Shown piece after piece: positions 42,991 to 51,779 of a DNA stretch of 64,000 nt (position 1 is the first letter of the stretch; every line of letters begins with the position of its first letter). The stretch is from an uncultured Tateyamaria sp. (GTDB lineage Bacteria > Pseudomonadota > Alphaproteobacteria > Rhodobacterales > Rhodobacteraceae). The notes beneath the pieces were generated by a model. The model saw only the letters and a program-made list of their open reading frames with translations. It made no database searches and had not been told where the DNA came from. The stretch spans positions 124,001 through 188,000 of the forward strand of contig NZ_CANNDN010000003.1 of assembly GCF_947503465.1 (NCBI RefSeq). Reading direction: 5' to 3'. The position numbers and the translations under genes are program-made.

Positions 42991-43701
42991 TCAATTCTCG
43001 AGGTCTTTGAAATACGCGGCGAGTGCTGCGATCTCTTCGTCGGCCAAACGCCCGGCGATCATCTGCATGACCGGATGCTTGCGTTGCTTGTTCTTGTAGG
43101 CGTGCATGGCCACCACAAACTGGTCTTCGGGCCAGAGCGTGATGGACGGGATCCCGTCATCACCACCTGCGGCCTGATGGCAGGTGGTGCACTCGCCGCT
43201 CAGGTATTCGCCATATTCCGGGTCGCCCTTGAGCGCGAGGATCGCCGGGTCCAGGTCATGGTCGATGCCCGTGGCTGTCGGGTCCGCTTCGGGGATGTTG
43301 GCCGGATCGTCCGAATATTGGCGCAGGAACGCGATCAGGTTCGTTCGGTCCTCCGCACTTTTGATCCCGCGAAAGCTCATCCGCGTGCCGGAGGTCATGG
43401 CGCGCGGATCTTCGAGAAAGACATCGATCGTGTCGGCATGCCATTCGAGGCCACTGGCGCCCGCGCGCTGAAAGCTCTTGGAATAGCGGAAATCGTCCAG
43501 CCCGGCCGCCTTGCGCCCGAAGAGCGCGTTAAGGTGCGGGCCGCTGCGGTGTTTGGCCCCACTACCGACCTGATGACAGCCCTTACATTGCTGGAACACC
43601 TTTTCGCCCGCTTCGATATCAGCGGTGTCGGCCAAGCCGAACCCAGCCAGCAGCGCCGACAAAACCAGCGCCGCCAGGTATCGCGTGCCGCACACCCTCA
43701 T
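42991..43701 (-). CDS. soxE: Di-haem cytochrome c SoxE
   Basis: A 236-residue periplasmic cytochrome with signal peptide (ending GLADT) and two haem sites, CKGCH near residue 39 and CTTCH near 175. The N-terminal half has SGPHLNALFGRKAAGLDDFRYSKSF, typical of class I cytochromes, and Met in GTRMSF. SoxE forms the electron-accepting partner of SoxF. The start overlaps the soxD stop by four bases. Confidence 0.93.
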   Translation of the reverse strand: MRVCGTRYLAALVLSALLAGFGLADTADIEAGEKVFQQCKGCHQVGSGAKHRSGPHLNALFGRKAAGLDDFRYSKSFQRAGASGLEWHADTIDVFLEDPRAMTSGTRMSFRGIKSAEDRTNLIAFLRQYSDDPANIPEADPTATGIDHDLDPAILALKGDPEYGEYLSGECTTCHQAAGGDDGIPSITLWPEDQFVVAMHAYKNKQRKHPVMQMIAGRLADEEIAALAAYFKDLEN

Positions 43702-45032
43702 TCGCCAAAGCTCTCGAGGTAGACGGTGATGGCGGCCAGGTCTTCGTCCTTCTTGAGGCCAGCAAACGCCATCTTGGTGCCTTTCATGTAAGACTTGGGC
43801 TTGGCGAGGAAGGCGGCGAGTTCTTCGGGCGTCCACGCGCGTCCTTCGGCACCTGCCTCAAGGAAGCCTTTGGAATACTTGTACCCATCGACAGAACCCA
43901 TCGTCCGGCCCATCAGCGCGTTCAGGTGCGGGCCGGACTTGTTCTTGGCCCCGTCGCCCACGGCGTGACAGGCGGCGCATTTCTTGAACACCTTTTCGCC
44001 GTGCTCGAAAAGTGGATCGCTGTCGGTCGCAGCGACTTGGGTCGGCGCCGAAGCTTCGACCGCTGCCTGTTTAGGGGCGGCTGCCGGGATAAAGGACGGG
44101 CCTGCGGCGGTAAACGACGGCAGATCGTCGATCGTGGCGTGGTTCATCACGGATTCCGAGCCACCTTCGGGCGGGGTTTCCACGAGGAAGACGGAGCGCA
44201 TGGTGATCTCCACTTCGTCCTTACAGTTCTGCATGCAAGGTTCGGTGCGCCATTCGGCGTATTCCAACTCGGGCCGGTCATCGACGACAAAGCCATCGGC
44301 GTTGTGCATCTCGACATCCATGAATGTGTCGCGGCTGAGAACGAAATCCTCATCCACCATGTCGTTGGAATAGAGGATGTAGGCGACGATGGCGTAGGTT
44401 TCGTCCGACGTCAGAGTGCCCGCGCCGCCAAAGGGCATGGAGCGGTTCACGTAGTCGAACACGGTGGACAGGTACGGCCAGTAGCTGCCGACGGTCTTGA
44501 CCGGATCCTCGTCCGCGAGCGTGTCGAAACCACCCGCTAGTACGGGCCAATTGTCCACCCCTTCGGCAAAGTCACCGTGGCAGGACGCGCAGTAATCGTA
44601 GAACACCTCCTCGCCCGTGATCGCGTCGCCGCTGCCGTCGGGCAAGCCGCGCCCGTCGGGCAGCACGTCCACGTCCCAGGCGGCGATCTCTTCGGGATGC
44701 GCTGCACGGCCCAGGCCCAATGTGCCCGCCGGGATGGGGGCGGCTTCGGTCAGCGATGCGCCGCTGGCCACAGCCTTTTCGGCTTTGGCCTGCACCAGCG
44801 CCACCTGCTCTTGCAATTCGGCCGCACGGGCCGCTTCTGCTTGCGCTTGCGCCGCGGCTTCCGATGCGCGTGCCAATGCGCCCTCGGCTTGGGTTTCGAT
44901 CTGCGCCACGCGGGTTTCCAGCGTCGCGATCTTGTCCGCGCCGTAGTTCTTTTGCGAGATGCCATAGGCCGCGCCCAAAGCAATACCGGTCACCCCGAGA
45001 GCGGGGAGGAGGATGTTAGGAGACTTCGACAT
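43698..45032 (-). CDS. soxD: Sulfur dehydrogenase cytochrome subunit SoxD
   Basis: A 444-residue protein with an N-terminal hydrophobic anchor or signal (ILLPALGVTGIALGAAYGIS), an Ala/Glu-rich coiled coil (about 30-85), and two cytochrome c domains: CASCH near 153 and CAACH near 355. The second has the SGPHLNALMGRTMGSVDGYKYSKGF class I signature. SoxD is the electron-transfer partner of the molybdenum subunit SoxC. It overlaps the soxC stop by 17 bases. Confidence 0.95.
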   Translation of the reverse strand: MSKSPNILLPALGVTGIALGAAYGISQKNYGADKIATLETRVAQIETQAEGALARASEAAAQAQAEAARAAELQEQVALVQAKAEKAVASGASLTEAAPIPAGTLGLGRAAHPEEIAAWDVDVLPDGRGLPDGSGDAITGEEVFYDYCASCHGDFAEGVDNWPVLAGGFDTLADEDPVKTVGSYWPYLSTVFDYVNRSMPFGGAGTLTSDETYAIVAYILYSNDMVDEDFVLSRDTFMDVEMHNADGFVVDDRPELEYAEWRTEPCMQNCKDEVEITMRSVFLVETPPEGGSESVMNHATIDDLPSFTAAGPSFIPAAAPKQAAVEASAPTQVAATDSDPLFEHGEKVFKKCAACHAVGDGAKNKSGPHLNALMGRTMGSVDGYKYSKGFLEAGAEGRAWTPEELAAFLAKPKSYMKGTKMAFAGLKKDEDLAAITVYLESFGE

Positions 45033-46278
45033 TCTCGGCGGTCCCTTCTGCGTTCACGTACCAGGTCTGGATACAGTTGTTGTGGTAGACAGCGTTCTCG
45101 CCACGCTTTTCGCGCAGCTGCGCCTTGGTCGGCTGGACATAGCCGGTGTCGTCCATCGCGCGGGATTGCAGCAGCATCGGCGCGCCGTCCCAGTCCATAT
45201 CGAGGTAGAAGCGCGTGAGCGCCTTGGTGTCGCCCTGCTTGCCCAGACGGGCGGTTTCCCAGGTGATGCCCCCATCCTTGGACACATCCACACGGGTGAT
45301 CTTGCCATGGCCGGACCATGCGAGGCCCGAGATGACCAGCGGCCCCTTGCCGTGCGTGATCGGCATTTGCGGGCTGGGCGAGGTTATGACGGATTTCGCG
45401 TCCATCTCCCATGTCCATTTGCGGGCGGTGCCGTCTTCGTAGACGTCGGTGTATTTCGAGGTCTCCTCGCGGCTTTCCACGGCCATGTCGGTCACTTCGA
45501 TGCGGCGCAGCCACTTGATCCACATGTTGCCTTCCCACCCCGGCACGACGAGGCGGACGGGATAGCCGTGTTCCATCCGCAGTGCCTCACCGTTGGCCTT
45601 GAAGGCGACGAGCACATCGTCCAGCGCCTTTTCCATGGGGATCGAGCGGCCGTTCGAGGACGCATCGGCCCCTTCGACATAGACCCACTTGTCATCGCCC
45701 ATGTCCGCGCCCGCCTCTTGCAACAGCGCGCGCAGCGGGATGCCGGTATATTCCATGTTGTGGATCATGCCGTGGGTGAACTGCACGCCATTGAGCTGCG
45801 CACCGGCCCATTCCATGCCCGTATTCGCGGCACATTCGCAGAAATACACGTGGTTCTCGCGGGGGAAGCGCTCGAGGTCGTCATAGGTGAAGACCAGCGG
45901 ACGATCCACGAGGCCGTTGATCATCAGGCGATAATCTTGCTTGCTCAGTTCGATGGCACCCGAGTGGTGCCGTTCAAACGCACAGCCCTGCGGCGTGATC
46001 GTCCCGTCGAGCGCGTGGATCGGCGTGAAGTTGATCGACGAAATGGGTGAGGCAGTTAGCCATTCGACATTGCGCCGCACCACGTGGGATTCGAAGCTAA
46101 TGGGCATGCCATAGGGCGTCTCGTCCACACCAGCGCCGGTGTAGCTGGCCCAGTCCTGCAATTCGGTGATCAGCGGGTCGGGCCCATTCGCGCTGGCCGC
46201 ACCGGCGACAGTGCCCGCGGCAACCGCGGCGCTGCCGCGCAGGAAGGCCCGCCGGGATGGTTTGAACATATCATCCAT
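45016..46278 (-). CDS. soxC: Sulfur dehydrogenase molybdenum subunit SoxC
   Basis: A 420-residue Tat-exported molybdopterin enzyme of the sulfite oxidase family (SRRAFLRGSAAVAAGTVAGAASA). The Mo-ligating Cys is in HVYFCECAANTGMEW, followed by the dimerisation domain. SoxCD oxidises the outer sulfane sulfur on SoxY to sulfone level in six electrons, so its presence predicts full oxidation of thiosulfate to sulfate without sulfur globules. Confidence 0.96.
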   Translation of the reverse strand: MDDMFKPSRRAFLRGSAAVAAGTVAGAASANGPDPLITELQDWASYTGAGVDETPYGMPISFESHVVRRNVEWLTASPISSINFTPIHALDGTITPQGCAFERHHSGAIELSKQDYRLMINGLVDRPLVFTYDDLERFPRENHVYFCECAANTGMEWAGAQLNGVQFTHGMIHNMEYTGIPLRALLQEAGADMGDDKWVYVEGADASSNGRSIPMEKALDDVLVAFKANGEALRMEHGYPVRLVVPGWEGNMWIKWLRRIEVTDMAVESREETSKYTDVYEDGTARKWTWEMDAKSVITSPSPQMPITHGKGPLVISGLAWSGHGKITRVDVSKDGGITWETARLGKQGDTKALTRFYLDMDWDGAPMLLQSRAMDDTGYVQPTKAQLREKRGENAVYHNNCIQTWYVNAEGTAENVEVS

Positions 46279-46295
46279 GGTGTTGAATCCCTTGG

Positions 46296-47996
46296 TTAAA
46301 CGCCGGTGACGACGACGCTGTTATTGTCCGGTTTGACGGTGACGGTCCCCATCTTGGCGATGTGGCTTTCGACCACGTCCCAGATTTGCGGTCCTTCGGT
46401 GCCTTCGTTGACCGAGGCCCAGCCTGCGACCACGTAGCTGCGCGCCGGGTCGATGGCTTCGCCCGTGCTTAGCAGGGTCATGTTGCTGATCCGGCTGCCC
46501 TGCGGCTGGCGCACATCGATGTGGTAGCCAAGCCCACCGGTGCGCACCATGTCACCGCCTTGCTGATAGTAGGGGTCGGGGTTGAAGATATTGTCGGCCA
46601 CATCCTCCAGCACGACCTTGAGGAACTCACCCGTCATTTCCGTGCGGTATGCCTTGCCGTAGGTCATCGAGGTGACGTTGAAGATATCCTCGCGCGTGAT
46701 GTCCTGACCGGGGATCATTGACGGGCCCCAGCGGACGCCGGGAGACAGAGCAATCTCGGCCTCGCGTTCGGACAGCAGTGCATCACAGATCAGGTCATCC
46801 CACGTGCCGTTGAAGTTCCCGCGACGGTAGAGAAGGCTGTCGGTCTGGCCGATCACCTCCGACAATTCGGCCTCAAACGGTGCGCGCTGTGCGTCGATCA
46901 GCGCAGCCATATCAGCATCCGGGGAGATCACGTCGGAGAAGATCGGGATCAGCTTGGACCTGTAGCCCATCATCCGACCGTCGCGGATATCGAGGTCAAT
47001 GCGCGTCACGAACTTCCCGTTGGAGCCGGACGGGAAGATCAGCGTGTCGCCTGACAGCACAGGTTCGGGCAACGCGTCGTGGGTGTGACCCGACAGGATC
47101 ACGTCGATGCCGCTGACGACAGTTGCCATCTTCTTGTCGACGTCAAAGCCGTTGTGGCTGAGCACGACAACGCATTCGGCCCCCGCTGCGCGCACCTCAT
47201 CCACCATGGCCTGCATGTTTTCGTCGCGGATGCCGAAGGCGTATTCGGGGAACATCCAACCCGGATTTGCGATGGGCATATAGGGAAAGGCCTGCCCGAT
47301 GACGGCGATCTTGGTGCCGCCACGTTCGAACATCTTGTAGGGCGGGAATAGCTCGGTCGGTTCGTCCCATTCGACGTCAAAGATATTCTGGCCAAGCGCC
47401 GCAAAGGGCAGACTGTCGACCAGTTCGTTCACCCGCTCGGACCCCAACGTGAATTCCCAATGGAAGGTCATCGCGTCCGGCTCCAGCGCGTTCATCACGT
47501 TGACCATGTCTTGACCTTGGGTCTTGAGACAGGTGTATGAACCATGCCAGGTGTCGCCACCATCCAGCAGGATCGCGTCAGGTCGGTCGGCGCGGATCGC
47601 TTTGACAACCGTTGCGACCCGGTCCATGCCGCCCACGTGGCCGTACCCCTGGGCAAGGGCGGAGAAGTCACCGGAGGACAGTGCATAATGGCTGGGGCTG
47701 CCGTCGACGATGCCATAGAGCCTGCGGAAATCGGCACCGGTCACGTGGGGCACGGCGCCCTTGTTCCCGCCGACGCCGATATTGACTGACGGCTCGCGGA
47801 AATAGATGGGCTTCAGCTGCGCATGGATGTCGGTGATGTGGATCAACGAGACGTTGCCGAACGTGTCAAATTCCAAGAGCTGATCCTGCGTCAACGCCTG
47901 TTGCGCGGCCAAACGGGCCCAGTTCCCAAAGCCGGACGCGCCGACCAAAGCCGAGGCGGCCATGCCAACCTGAAGAAAGTCGCGGCGAGAGATCAT
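46296..47996 (-). CDS. soxB: Thiosulfohydrolase SoxB
   Basis: A 566-residue Tat-exported di-manganese enzyme that hydrolyses sulfate from SoxY-bound thiosulfonate. Metal-site motifs of the 5'-nucleotidase family are all seen: LIHITDIHAQL, LLDGGDTWHGS, LSHNGFDVDKK and ILSGHTHDALP. The leader is ISRRDFLQVGMAASALVGASG. It starts its own segment of the cluster, after a terminator and a weak SoxR-type site. Confidence 0.97.
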   Translation of the reverse strand: MISRRDFLQVGMAASALVGASGFGNWARLAAQQALTQDQLLEFDTFGNVSLIHITDIHAQLKPIYFREPSVNIGVGGNKGAVPHVTGADFRRLYGIVDGSPSHYALSSGDFSALAQGYGHVGGMDRVATVVKAIRADRPDAILLDGGDTWHGSYTCLKTQGQDMVNVMNALEPDAMTFHWEFTLGSERVNELVDSLPFAALGQNIFDVEWDEPTELFPPYKMFERGGTKIAVIGQAFPYMPIANPGWMFPEYAFGIRDENMQAMVDEVRAAGAECVVVLSHNGFDVDKKMATVVSGIDVILSGHTHDALPEPVLSGDTLIFPSGSNGKFVTRIDLDIRDGRMMGYRSKLIPIFSDVISPDADMAALIDAQRAPFEAELSEVIGQTDSLLYRRGNFNGTWDDLICDALLSEREAEIALSPGVRWGPSMIPGQDITREDIFNVTSMTYGKAYRTEMTGEFLKVVLEDVADNIFNPDPYYQQGGDMVRTGGLGYHIDVRQPQGSRISNMTLLSTGEAIDPARSYVVAGWASVNEGTEGPQIWDVVESHIAKMGTVTVKPDNNSVVVTGV

Positions 47997-48019
47997 GTGC
48001 AGATCGTCCTTTAATACAT

Positions 48020-48035
48020 ATGCGTATGTTTGAAT
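48020..48035 (-). promoter_or_regulatory. Degenerate SoxR-type site upstream of soxB
   Basis: On the minus strand ATTC-N8-GCAT, two changes in the second half of the ATTC-N8-GAAT consensus, 24 bases before the soxB ATG. TATAAA overlaps its left edge and could be part of a -10 element. With the terminator just upstream, a soxB promoter here is plausible. Confidence 0.4.
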
Positions 48036-48047
48036 TTATATGGTATG

Positions 48048-48078
48048 AAAAAGGCCCCGCGCCAGAAGACGCGAGACC
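48048..48078 (-). terminator. Rho-independent terminator between soxA and soxB
   Basis: On the minus strand, GGTCTCGCG, an eight-base loop and CGCGGGGCC (nine pairs including two G-T) are followed directly by TTTTT, ten bases after the soxA stop. Confidence 0.75.
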
Positions 48079-48087
48079 CTAAATAGC

Positions 48088-48918
48088 TTAGTTGCGTACC
48101 GACGGTGTTTCGACCGACAGGCCCTGACCGCGCGAGGCAAGGTACAGTTCCAGCGCCTTGAACTCGTCTCCGCCTTCGGAAAAGGGGGTTGCGCGGATAT
48201 TCTTCATGCAACCCTTGAACCGCCCGTGGATCGAGTTCAGCTTGGCGTTTTTCAGACGATAGGTCGGAAAGCCGTTGGTCTGGCCCTGGCTCAGGTGGTC
48301 AGCCCGGATCATCACGCCATAATTGTCTTCGTGGCAGTTTGAGCACGACATGTCGAGTTGGCCCACGCGGGTGTAGTACAGTTCCTTACCGGTTTCCCAG
48401 AAGGGGGCCGCGTCGCCGTCAATTGCCACATCCATTGGCATGCCACGCGATTGCAGGCCGATCAGTGCCGTCACGGCAGTCATCTGGCCACCAGACCACT
48501 TCCACGGCTCAGCACCCATGCGTTCGGTCCGGCAATCGTTCACGAGGTCTTCCATCGCGACCAATTGGCCATCCTGGACGCGGGGCAACTGCGTGCGCAG
48601 ACCGGCGAAGTCCTCGACATTCTCATGACAGGAGGAACAAGCCTTACCCTCGGTCCCATCAACCTTGTCAAAAAGGTCAATGCCCTGATCGACAAACACA
48701 AAGGCCGGATTGTCGAAGTCGTCTGTTTCAAGCGCTTGAGTCTCGCCCGAGCGGAACCGCCAACCTGAATAGATCGTGTCTAGGTTTTCGACATGGGCCG
48801 GCGCCGCGGCTTCGGTCACCATGGTTTCGCCCTCGATCGTGAGCGTATTGTTGTCCTGCGCTGTGGCCGCGCTGGCGATGCCCGCCGCAACCACTGCAAT
48901 CCACGGTTTCACATTCAT
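48088..48918 (-). CDS. soxA: Thiosulfate oxidation cytochrome SoxA
   Basis: A 276-residue periplasmic c-type cytochrome (signal ending AATA). Two haem sites, C94SSCH and C192SNCH, and the catalytic Cys237 in FKGCMKN, which becomes the persulfide haem ligand. With SoxX it covalently joins thiosulfate to the SoxY cysteine. The start at 48918 follows GGGAGGGAC; the frame upstream is non-family. Confidence 0.97.
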   Translation of the reverse strand: MNVKPWIAVVAAGIASAATAQDNNTLTIEGETMVTEAAAPAHVENLDTIYSGWRFRSGETQALETDDFDNPAFVFVDQGIDLFDKVDGTEGKACSSCHENVEDFAGLRTQLPRVQDGQLVAMEDLVNDCRTERMGAEPWKWSGGQMTAVTALIGLQSRGMPMDVAIDGDAAPFWETGKELYYTRVGQLDMSCSNCHEDNYGVMIRADHLSQGQTNGFPTYRLKNAKLNSIHGRFKGCMKNIRATPFSEGGDEFKALELYLASRGQGLSVETPSVRN

Positions 48919-48974
48919 GTTGTCCCTCCCTGGCTGACCCGGTGTGGGCCTGGCTGGATCGTGTCGCCCTGTTG

Positions 48975-49304
48975 TCAGACGACTTCGATCTTCTTGCTGG
49001 TGTCGTAGACTTCGCCGTCGTCGTCGTACCATGTGAACGTGAACTCGCCGCTTTCGGGCACCGTTGCTTCAAACTGGAAGTACGGGTTGGTCGAGATTGC
49101 GGGTTCCAGGGTCACGTCGATCACGTTCTGACCGTTGAAGTCAGCCGTGAAGCGGTTGATGATTGAGCGAGGGATGACGTTGCCATCATCATCCTTGCGC
49201 TGACCGCTTTCCATCTTGTGGCTGATCAGGGTCTTGATTGTGATAGTCTCGCCAGCCGCGGCTGTTTTCGGGACTTTCACGCGGGGTTTTACGCCGGATG
49301 CCAT
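48975..49304 (-). CDS. soxZ: Sulfur carrier partner SoxZ
   Basis: A 109-residue beta-sandwich protein without signal peptide, as usual because it is exported with SoxY. Signatures are KPRVKVPKTAAAGETITIKTLISHKMESGQRKD and the C-terminal FTWYDDDGEVYD. It forms the SoxYZ heterodimer that carries sulfur intermediates between Sox enzymes. Confidence 0.96.
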   Translation of the reverse strand: MASGVKPRVKVPKTAAAGETITIKTLISHKMESGQRKDDDGNVIPRSIINRFTADFNGQNVIDVTLEPAISTNPYFQFEATVPESGEFTFTWYDDDGEVYDTSKKIEVV

Positions 49305-49328
49305 GTTCTTGCTCCTTGTCCTTTGGGA

Positions 49329-49751
49329 TCAGCCGCCGCAGCCGCCGATGGTCACTTTGACGTTGGCCTTGGCCATCTGGTACGAGCCGTCTTCCATCTT
49401 GGCCACGGCCACGACGTTTTGCGTAGTGGCCAGCCGGATGCGGGTCGAAGCACTTCGCGACGCGCTGAGCGGGCCGAAGTTGAATGTCGCCACGTTGGGC
49501 ACCGGGTTGCCGTCCGCGAAAAGCGTGATGGCCACCGCACCGGGCGCGTCGACTTCGATTGGCACTGTGTTACCGTTTTCCGCGATCTCGGGTGCGGTCA
49601 GCGTCACGCTGCCTTCACCGAGCGCCGCGCCACCTGTCAGTTCCGCGATGGCGTCATCGGTCAGCGAAGCAAAGGCGGGCAATGAGCCCATGGCCGTCGC
49701 AGCCACGCCTGCCGAGCTGAGGATCAGCAGATTGCGTCGTGTGAGTTTCAT
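49329..49751 (-). CDS. soxY: Sulfur covalently-binding protein SoxY
   Basis: A 140-residue Tat-exported carrier (KLTRRNLLILSSAGVAATAMG). The C-terminal GGCGG swinging arm has Cys138, which carries thiosulfonate and sulfane intermediates. It is 24 bases upstream of soxZ, consistent with heterodimer assembly and co-export. Confidence 0.97.
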   Translation of the reverse strand: MKLTRRNLLILSSAGVAATAMGSLPAFASLTDDAIAELTGGAALGEGSVTLTAPEIAENGNTVPIEVDAPGAVAITLFADGNPVPNVATFNFGPLSASRSASTRIRLATTQNVVAVAKMEDGSYQMAKANVKVTIGGCGG

Positions 49752-49775
49752 ATCTTTCTCCTCGGGGTTCGGGGA

Positions 49776-50231
49776 TTATTCGAATGTGAGCGTCTGAAGG
49801 TAGGCCACCACATCCTCGACCTGCTGCGCGGTCAGGATGCTCTGGCCCGCAAAGTCATCGAGCGGCCGCTCGTAACCGCTGTCTACGTAGAAGGCGGGCA
49901 TGATCGTGCCTTCGAACATCATTTTGGAGTTGGTGACGATGCCGCGCAGTTCGGCCTTGGTCCAGCGGTCGGCAACGCCGTCCATGGGCGGACCCACCTC
50001 ACCGTGAAAGCTTTCTTCGGCCAGGTCGGCATTCATGTGGCATGCGAGGCAATTGCCCTGCTTGCGGTTGGCAAACACCTTGCGCCCCTCGACCGGGTCA
50101 CCGGGCTGGCCGGTCAGGGATTGCTCAACCGTGCCATCGACAAAGGAAACGGCTGTTGGCTTGATCTCTTCCGCAGTTGCGACCGACGTGATCAACGTCA
50201 CGGCGATGGCCCCTCCCAATGCGTGTTTCAT
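49776..50231 (-). CDS. soxX: Thiosulfate oxidation cytochrome SoxX
   Basis: A 151-residue mono-haem periplasmic cytochrome (signal ending SVATA), haem site CLACH near residue 62, with the axial Met in GTIMPAFY and a C-terminal VEDVVAYLQTL helix. It partners SoxA. It is the first gene of the soxXYZA unit, with an exact SoxR-type operator 76 bases upstream. Confidence 0.96.
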   Translation of the reverse strand: MKHALGGAIAVTLITSVATAEEIKPTAVSFVDGTVEQSLTGQPGDPVEGRKVFANRKQGNCLACHMNADLAEESFHGEVGPPMDGVADRWTKAELRGIVTNSKMMFEGTIMPAFYVDSGYERPLDDFAGQSILTAQQVEDVVAYLQTLTFE

Positions 50232-50306
50232 GCATCCTCCCTGGGTCGATTCTTGGCCTTGGTTTTTGGCACACTATCGTACACCGGCGCGCTCACGCAA
50301 TATCAA

Positions 50307-50322
50307 ATTCAACTACTTGAAT
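50307..50322 (-). promoter_or_regulatory. SoxR-type operator ATTC-N8-GAAT upstream of soxX
   Basis: ATTC at 50307-50310 and GAAT at 50319-50322 with eight bases between, in the 152-base gap between soxW and soxX. AT-rich DNA flanks it. Identical in form to the site at 37106. Confidence 0.78.
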
Positions 50323-50383
50323 TTTTATATTTGTTCGCATCCGCAGCATTTTCGGCAATGATTGTGCAGGCGCAGAAAGACGA

Positions 50384-50944
50384 TCAGCCCTCCTGCTCTT
50401 CGAATTTGCGCGCGTGGTACTTCTGAAACGGCTCGTCGCTGTCATAGCCTTTTTCGACCACCCAGTTCAGCATGTTGAACGTGGTCCAGCGGCCAAACGC
50501 GCCGGGCATGTTGGCCACCGCTGCTTGTGTCGCCATCACATCATCGCCAACTTCTTCGGGGAAAAAGTAGATGCTGGGTGTGAACAGTGCGCCCCAGCGT
50601 TTCACCATGTCCTTTTCCGGCAGGGTGGTGCCGTCGAAGTCCGTCACCTCCACGTCGCCGAACATGTTGATCTGCACGACAAAGAAATTCTCTTCGATGA
50701 ACGCTTCGATCTCGGGCACGACAAAGACCTCTTCGTGCATCTTGGTGCAATAGATACAGCCGCGTTGTTCGACCATGACCATCAGGCGCTTGCCCTCGGC
50801 GGTCGCCTCGTTGAGGTCCTCGGACAGGTCCTTGAACGTGTCGCGCATCCACGACGTCTTGTGCAGGCCGTCATCGCCAAGTTCAGCAGCGGCAACGGGC
50901 ACAGCCAACAGCAATGCGATCAAAAACGTAGCGATGTGTTTCAT
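50384..50944 (-). CDS. soxW: Periplasmic thioredoxin SoxW
   Basis: A 186-residue thioredoxin-fold protein with signal peptide (ending VAAA) and redox motif C63IYC66 in QRGCIYCTKMHEEVF, cis-Pro in FTPSIYFFPEEVG. SoxW receives electrons from SoxV and keeps Sox components reduced. It follows soxV by 16 bases. Confidence 0.9.
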   Translation of the reverse strand: MKHIATFLIALLLAVPVAAAELGDDGLHKTSWMRDTFKDLSEDLNEATAEGKRLMVMVEQRGCIYCTKMHEEVFVVPEIEAFIEENFFVVQINMFGDVEVTDFDGTTLPEKDMVKRWGALFTPSIYFFPEEVGDDVMATQAAVANMPGAFGRWTTFNMLNWVVEKGYDSDEPFQKYHARKFEEQEG

Positions 50945-50959
50945 GATGTCCTCCCAGAC

Positions 50960-51700
50960 TTACCCGACAGCGCTGAACCACGGGATATGCTCCAGCATCC
51001 ATTGAGCGATGTAATTGATGGAATTTGTGGCGATCAGCACGCCAAACAGGATCAAGAGCGCGCCCATCCCTTTTTCGATCAGGCCCAGATGGCGGCGGAA
51101 CCGGGCCATCCACGACATGAATGGCCCAATGAAAAGTGCGGCCGCAATGAAGGGCAACGTCATGCCCAGACCATAGACAAACAGTAGGCTTGCCCCCTGG
51201 CTCGCCGTATCCTGTCCTGCGGCAGTGAACAGAATGGCGGCCAGCACCGGCCCCACGCAGGGCGTCCAGCCAAAGGCAAAGGCCAACCCGATGACGAACG
51301 CGCCCAGAAAACCGACATTTGACGTGTTTCCCGCATCCGCTCGGAATTGGCGGCAAAGGACCCCGATGCGCACCACGCCCAGAAAATGCAGGCCCATCGC
51401 GATAATGATCCCCGCAGCCACCCACCGCAGGATATCGAAATACTCGCGCACCATCTGCCCAAAAGCCGTGGCCGTCGCGCCAAGCCCCATGAATACAGTG
51501 ATGACCCCAAGCGCAAAGCAGCATGCCGCCAGGAATGCACGCAGCCGCACCTCGCGCGAGATCTCGGCCTCGGCCGAAATCTGGTTCATGCCGACCCCTG
51601 CCAGGTAGCTGAGGTAGAATGGCACGATGGGCAGAATGCACGGTGACAAAAAAGACAGCAGACCCGCCAGCAAAGCGCCCAAATATGTGACATCAAACAT
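50960..51700 (-). CDS. soxV: CcdA-type thiol-disulfide transporter SoxV
   Basis: A 246-residue six-helix inner-membrane protein of the DsbD/CcdA family. The two redox Cys are in LSPCILPIVPFYLSYLAG and FGWTPCVGPVLAAILF. SoxV moves reducing equivalents from cytosolic thioredoxin to periplasmic SoxW and SoxS. It is divergent from soxS with a near-consensus operator between them. Confidence 0.95.
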   Translation of the reverse strand: MFDVTYLGALLAGLLSFLSPCILPIVPFYLSYLAGVGMNQISAEAEISREVRLRAFLAACCFALGVITVFMGLGATATAFGQMVREYFDILRWVAAGIIIAMGLHFLGVVRIGVLCRQFRADAGNTSNVGFLGAFVIGLAFAFGWTPCVGPVLAAILFTAAGQDTASQGASLLFVYGLGMTLPFIAAALFIGPFMSWMARFRRHLGLIEKGMGALLILFGVLIATNSINYIAQWMLEHIPWFSAVG

Positions 51701-51725
51701 GAAGTAAGCGCCCTTGCCTTGAGAT

Positions 51726-51741
51726 ATTCAAAAATTAGATT
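51726..51741. promoter_or_regulatory. Near-consensus SoxR-type site between soxV and soxS
   Basis: ATTC-N8-GATT, one base from ATTC-N8-GAAT, in the divergent promoter region, 26 bases from the soxV start and 39 from the soxS start. Confidence 0.6.
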
Positions 51742-51779
51742 ATGATTGGATGACACGAAACGTCAATCGGAGTGTTTGG

